A stretch of DNA of 10,315 nucleotides from Verrucomicrobiales bacterium. GTDB taxonomy: Bacteria > Verrucomicrobiota > Verrucomicrobiia > Verrucomicrobiales > SKLO01. This document shows, piece by piece, positions 7,718 through 10,315 of this stretch. The stretch lies in assembly GCA_007123195.1 (NCBI GenBank), contig SKLO01000139.1:1-10315 (forward strand), read 5' to 3'. The notes below the pieces were generated by a model, which saw nothing but the letters and a program-made list of their open reading frames with translations, searched no databases and was not told where the DNA came from. Made by a program: the position numbers and the translations under genes. How positions within the stretch are numbered: the stretch's first letter is position 1; each line of letters starts with the position of its first letter.

Positions 7718-7794
7718 GCAACCAAGTTGCATCGATAACGGATCAACGCAAACGCATTTGCACATCTGAATGCATGTGCATATATTGGTCCGCC
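7716..7794. promoter_or_regulatory. Divergent smtB-smtA promoter and operator region
   Basis: On the plus strand, TTGCAC (7758-7763), a 17-base spacer and TATATT (7781-7786) form a good promoter for the metallothionein. Three perfect inverted repeats crowd the gap. TGCACAT/ATGTGCA (7759-7765 and 7774-7780) covers the -35 and spacer. GCAAA/TTTGC (7748-7752 and 7757-7761) overlaps the -35. ATGCAAC/GTTGCAT (7716-7722 and 7726-7732) overlaps the candidate smtB start codons. The first is well placed to block polymerase and is the best SmtB operator candidate. The third could give autoregulation. No convincing -35/-10 pair was found for smtB itself. Operator function is inferred from family knowledge and position. 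Confidence 0.65.
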
Positions 7795-7947
7795 ATGAAT
7801 ACCAACACCTGTGATTGTCCCAATTGTGATTGTTCCGTCGAAGCCGGCGCCATCCAGCGCGACGGCAAGTCGTTCTGCAGCCAGGCCTGTGCCAATGGTC
7901 ATCCCGACGGCAAGGGCTGCGGTCATCACGGTTGCGACTGCGGTTGA
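7795..7947 (+). CDS. smtA: SmtA/BmtA-type bacterial metallothionein
   Basis: The product has 50 residues, nine of them Cys (6, 8, 11, 13, 28, 32, 42, 47, 49), plus His36, His44 and His45. The order CxCxxCxC, then CxxxCxxxH, then CGHxGCxC matches the cysteine and histidine spacing of the cyanobacterial zinc metallothionein SmtA, as recalled, including its two ligand histidines. The zinc-finger-like centre (GKSFCSQAC) is present. The C-terminal HG of SmtA is reduced to G, and an extra His45 is adjacent. The role is cytoplasmic sequestration of zinc, cadmium or similar ions. Divergence from smtB predicts metal-induced transcription. The ATG at 7795 lies only about 8 bases after the likely -10 box and has no Shine-Dalgarno, so translation may be leaderless. 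Confidence 0.93.
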   Translation: MNTNTCDCPNCDCSVEAGAIQRDGKSFCSQACANGHPDGKGCGHHGCDCG

Positions 7948-7994
7948 GGGGCCGGCCGCGGTTGTTCTCTGTCACGGCCGAATCGATCCGGTGC

Positions 7995-8022
7995 GCCCGC
8001 CGGAATTGGAGGCGGGCTTGTT
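7995..8022 (+). terminator. Rho-independent terminator of the metallothionein gene
   Basis: GCCCGCC (7995-8001), a 9-base loop and GGCGGGC (8011-8017) form a perfect 7-base-pair GC stem, followed by TTGTT. It starts 47 bases after the smtA stop codon. The T-tract is short but correctly placed, so it would end the small smtA transcript before the convergent transporter gene. Confidence 0.6.
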
Positions 8023-8078
8023 CCGTCGTGTGCGTATAAGCCGCTGTAACAGTGCGCCCCGAATCCTCCCGCCGCTTC

Positions 8079-8105
8079 CGAACCACCCCCGAACCACCCC
8101 CGACC
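8079..8105. repeat. Short tandem repeat, 11-base unit
   Basis: Unit CGAACCACCCC occurs twice in perfect tandem (8079-8089 and 8090-8100), followed by a partial third copy (CGACC). It lies in the convergent intergenic region 7948-8197. The rest of that region holds the smtA terminator and a weak GGGGCG/CGCCCC hairpin (8120-8125 and 8136-8141) that lacks a T-tract. Confidence 0.6.
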
Positions 8106-8197
8106 GCTTGGGTGACGGAGGGGCGTCTTCCTCGCCGCCCCGCGGGTGGGAAGCGGGCCGATTCGTGAGCATGGATTTGTGATTTTCTGGTGGCGGA

Positions 8198-9778
8198 TCA
8201 AGGGTAGAACAAGGGACCCTGGCCCTGCGGCCCCAGCGGCAGGCTGAAGACCAGCCAGACGACGATCATCACGACCCAGACGATGGTGAACACGATGGTG
8301 TAGGGCAGCATCATTGAAATCAGGGTGCCCATGCCCGCCTTGGGCTGGAACCGTTGCATGAAGGTGATGACGATGATCAGGTAGGCATTCAGCGGGGTGA
8401 TGATGTTGGTGGTCGAATCGCCGATGCGATAGGCTGCCTGGGTCAGCTCGGGACTGATGCCGACCATCATGAACATCGGCACGAAGATCGGCGCGAACAC
8501 GGCATACTTGGCGGACATCGAGCCGACCAGCAGATTGAACACGCCGACAACGCCGATGAAGACCACCAGCAGGGCCCAAATCGGCATGTCCGCCTGGCCA
8601 AGCGCCTGACCTCCTGCCTCAGCCATCATGCGCCCCAGACCGCTCTGCTGGAAGCAGAAGATGAACTGGCCGGCAAAAAACGCCAGCACAATGATCGGCG
8701 CCATCGATGCGATGCTCTCGTTGAACAGCCTGGCCAGATCCTTGTCGGTGCGGACAACCTTCTGATGGATGCCATAGGTGATGCCGGGAATGAACAGCGA
8801 GAAAAACAGCAGCGGGACCACCACCACAATCCACCGTGGCATTTCCGGATTGTCACCCGCCTCGGCCACGCTTTCGCCCAGTGGACCGTGCAATGGCGCG
8901 CCTGGAATGAAGATCGCCGCCATCAATACCAGGAAGAATGCCATCGACGACCCCAGCGCGATCAAGACCCCCCGTGTTTCATGCCGGGTCACCGGGTCGG
9001 GCTGCTGATGATGCGACATGTCCGGCATCGGCTCGCCATTCACCGATGTGCGCAGGTTGGGTTCCACCAGTTTTTCACTGGTCCACCATCCCGCCAGAGT
9101 GAGGACGAAGGTGGAGGCGATCATGAAGTACCAGTTGCAGGCCGGGCTGACGCTGTAGTCGGGATCGATCACCCGTGCGCCGGTCTGGGTCAGTTCGGAC
9201 AACATGGGGTCCAGACTGGTGATCATGAGGTTGGCGTTGAACCCGGCCGAAACCCCGGCGAATGCGGCCGCGATGCCTGCCAGGGGCGAGCGGCCGAACG
9301 ACATGTAGACCACCGCCGCCAAGGGCGGCAGCACGATGTAGCCGGCGTCGCTGGCGATGGTGGAGAGAATGCCCACCAACACCGTCACCGGCGTCAGCAG
9401 CCGGCTCGGCAGGCGCGCCATGCTCAGGCGCAGCAGCGCGGGTATGAACCCGGTGCGCTCGGCGACGCCGATGCCGAGCATGCCGAACAGAACCACACCC
9501 AGCGGAGGGAACTCCATGAAGTGCTTGCGCATGTTCTTCAGCACCCACAGGATGCCGTCCGAGGTCAACAGGCTGTTGGCTTTGTGAATGTCTCCGGTCT
9601 CCTGCCATTGCACCACCCCTTCCACGGCATCCGCCGGACGCTTTTCAACCACCTGCCAATCGTAAACCACGGCGATGTGGCTGATCGCCAGCACCAGCAG
9701 GGTGCCGATGGCAAACAGCGTTGTCGGATCGGGAAGCCGGTTCCCCACCCTTTCGATGAGTTTGAGAAAGTGCCGCAT
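8198..9778 (-). CDS. abgT: AbgT/MtrF-family transporter
   Basis: The product has 526 residues, close to the usual 510-520 of this inner-membrane family. Family members take up p-aminobenzoyl-glutamate or export sulfonamides and related compounds, driven by an ion gradient. The N-terminus (LPDPTTLFAIGTLLVLAISHI) begins the first membrane span. Several more hydrophobic spans follow at about 92-110, 130-178, 217-232, 268-291, 315-334, 358-377, 399-420, 427-441, 463-474 and 486-513. Family-type segments include SDAGYIVLPPLAAVVY (143-158), NANLMITSLDPML (181-193, with an Asp in the re-entrant loop region), the FFAGQF stretch (367-372) and YRIGDSTTNIITPLNAY (450-466). The His/Gln/Pro loop at about 250-268 is cytoplasmic or periplasmic linker. 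Substrate and direction cannot be told from sequence. It starts 9 bases after the stop of the upstream gene, so the two are probably cotranscribed. A GGAG lies only 2 bases before the ATG, closer than ideal. Confidence 0.93.
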   Translation of the reverse strand: MRHFLKLIERVGNRLPDPTTLFAIGTLLVLAISHIAVVYDWQVVEKRPADAVEGVVQWQETGDIHKANSLLTSDGILWVLKNMRKHFMEFPPLGVVLFGMLGIGVAERTGFIPALLRLSMARLPSRLLTPVTVLVGILSTIASDAGYIVLPPLAAVVYMSFGRSPLAGIAAAFAGVSAGFNANLMITSLDPMLSELTQTGARVIDPDYSVSPACNWYFMIASTFVLTLAGWWTSEKLVEPNLRTSVNGEPMPDMSHHQQPDPVTRHETRGVLIALGSSMAFFLVLMAAIFIPGAPLHGPLGESVAEAGDNPEMPRWIVVVVPLLFFSLFIPGITYGIHQKVVRTDKDLARLFNESIASMAPIIVLAFFAGQFIFCFQQSGLGRMMAEAGGQALGQADMPIWALLVVFIGVVGVFNLLVGSMSAKYAVFAPIFVPMFMMVGISPELTQAAYRIGDSTTNIITPLNAYLIIVITFMQRFQPKAGMGTLISMMLPYTIVFTIVWVVMIVVWLVFSLPLGPQGQGPLFYP

Positions 9779-9787
9779 GGCTCCGAG

Positions 9788-10315
9788 TTAATCAGCTGTT
9801 GTCACGGGTTGAAAGCGCCAATCGACCCGGCCTTCAAACGCCATGGTCTCATGCACCAGCTCGTGCAATCCAGGATCGTAGTCGCGCAGGGCCTCGCGGG
9901 TGACCACCGGATTGGGGGCGTCGGCCGGCGCGGGGTGTTGTCCGGCGGCGTCGAAATAGGCCAGCACCCCATGGGTCCAGTAAGCGGAAGGGCTGTGCAT
10001 GGCGGCCGTGCCCGACCATTGACCGGACTCCATCGCCCGCGCATGGAGCGCGTCGACCTTTTCGGCGAAGGTCCGATCAATGCGTTCCACCCGGAGTTCA
10101 TACTGCTGCAACTGCCCGGGCGGTTCCTCCTGCGGACGCTGGCCGGTGGTCTCGTAGATCGCCCGCGCCAGCACCGCCACCACCTGCTGGTCCCCGACCA
10201 TCGGCTGGCGCGGGTCGGACAACACGTTCTCCTGCGCCACCACAAAGGTCATCGTCCTGTCACAGAAGTTCATCGTCCGCAGCAGCGGATCGAAGCCCTC
10301 AAGCTCGCGCCACAC
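9788..10315 (-). CDS. Hypothetical protein, C-terminal part; resembles a metallopeptidase-like secreted family without its zinc motif
   Basis: The 5' end is cut by the window edge; 175 residues are visible and end in TAA. I do not recognise it firmly. The tail SGQWSGTAAMHSPSAYWTHGVLAYFDA, NPVVTREALRDYDPGL and FEGRVDWRF recalls a family of secreted proteins seen in Planctomycetota-like genomes. As I remember them, those have a similar ending of the form (N)TREELKxYDPxL after a YWAEGVQSWF-type segment, preceded by an HExxH zinc site. Here the region where HExxH would fall reads VVAVLARAIYETTG, and the YWAEG Glu is replaced by His (YWTHG), so the visible part has no zinc site. It overlaps nothing and is followed after 9 bases by the AbgT gene, suggesting one operon. 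The family link is from memory and could be wrong. Confidence 0.7.
   Translation of the reverse strand: MWRELEGFDPLLRTMNFCDRTMTFVVAQENVLSDPRQPMVGDQQVVAVLARAIYETTGQRPQEEPPGQLQQYELRVERIDRTFAEKVDALHARAMESGQWSGTAAMHSPSAYWTHGVLAYFDAAGQHPAPADAPNPVVTREALRDYDPGLHELVHETMAFEGRVDWRFQPVTTAD

Noticed and set aside
7248..7721. Extending the beta-helix protein upstream to an ATG at 7721
   Set aside because: The added 158 residues are Arg/Pro/His low-complexity sequence that is the shadow of smtB, and a signal peptide follows the ATG at 7247.
8120..8141. GGGGCG/CGCCCC hairpin as terminator of the transporter gene
   Set aside because: The stem is only 6 base pairs with a 10-base loop and no T-tract on the minus strand, so it was noted but not called as a terminator.

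Overview
The window is a GC-rich bacterial chromosomal segment. Its gene set is a very large multidomain subtilase, a LamG plus double beta-helix polysaccharide-type protein, an AbgT-family transporter and a SmtA/SmtB metal-resistance pair. Shine-Dalgarno signals are poor. This would fit a member of the PVC group (Verrucomicrobiota or Planctomycetota) living on complex organic matter, but taxonomy is inferred from style only and is not proven. No rRNA, tRNA, CRISPR array, transposase or phage gene was seen.

Layout, left to right. Bases 1-3803 (minus) hold the N-terminal 1267 residues of an exported S8 (Kp43-like) serine protease with at least six accessory beta-domains; its C-terminus lies outside the window. 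It has an unusually good sigma70-type promoter at 3893-3920. Bases 3804-4520 have no credible gene. They carry two diverged copies of a structured intergenic repeat plus several hairpins. Bases 4521-7247 (minus) encode a 908-residue secreted LamG plus GH55/Pectate_lyase_3-like protein. Fifty bases upstream of it on the same strand is a SmtB/ArsR metal sensor (7298-7717). It is divergent from a 50-residue SmtA-type metallothionein (7795-7947, plus), and the roughly 80-base gap between them is packed with palindromes. The metallothionein is followed by a hairpin terminator and a short convergent intergenic region with an 11-base tandem repeat. Bases 8198-9778 (minus) encode an AbgT-family transporter. 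It lies 9 bases downstream of the 3' end of another minus-strand gene (9788-10315, truncated by the window edge), which resembles the C-terminal part of a secreted metallopeptidase-like family but shows no zinc motif in the visible part.

How the genes work together. The clearest functional unit is smtB-smtA: metal binding to SmtB should release the shared promoter region so that the metallothionein sequesters zinc or cadmium. The protease and the beta-helix protein are probably separate extracellular degradative functions. The AbgT gene and its upstream neighbour look like one transcription unit, perhaps linking peptide or aminoacyl metabolism with transport or efflux. The most interesting unexplained features are the apparently leaderless, operator-embedded metallothionein promoter, the intergenic repeat pair, and the metallopeptidase-like gene that seems to have lost its motif.
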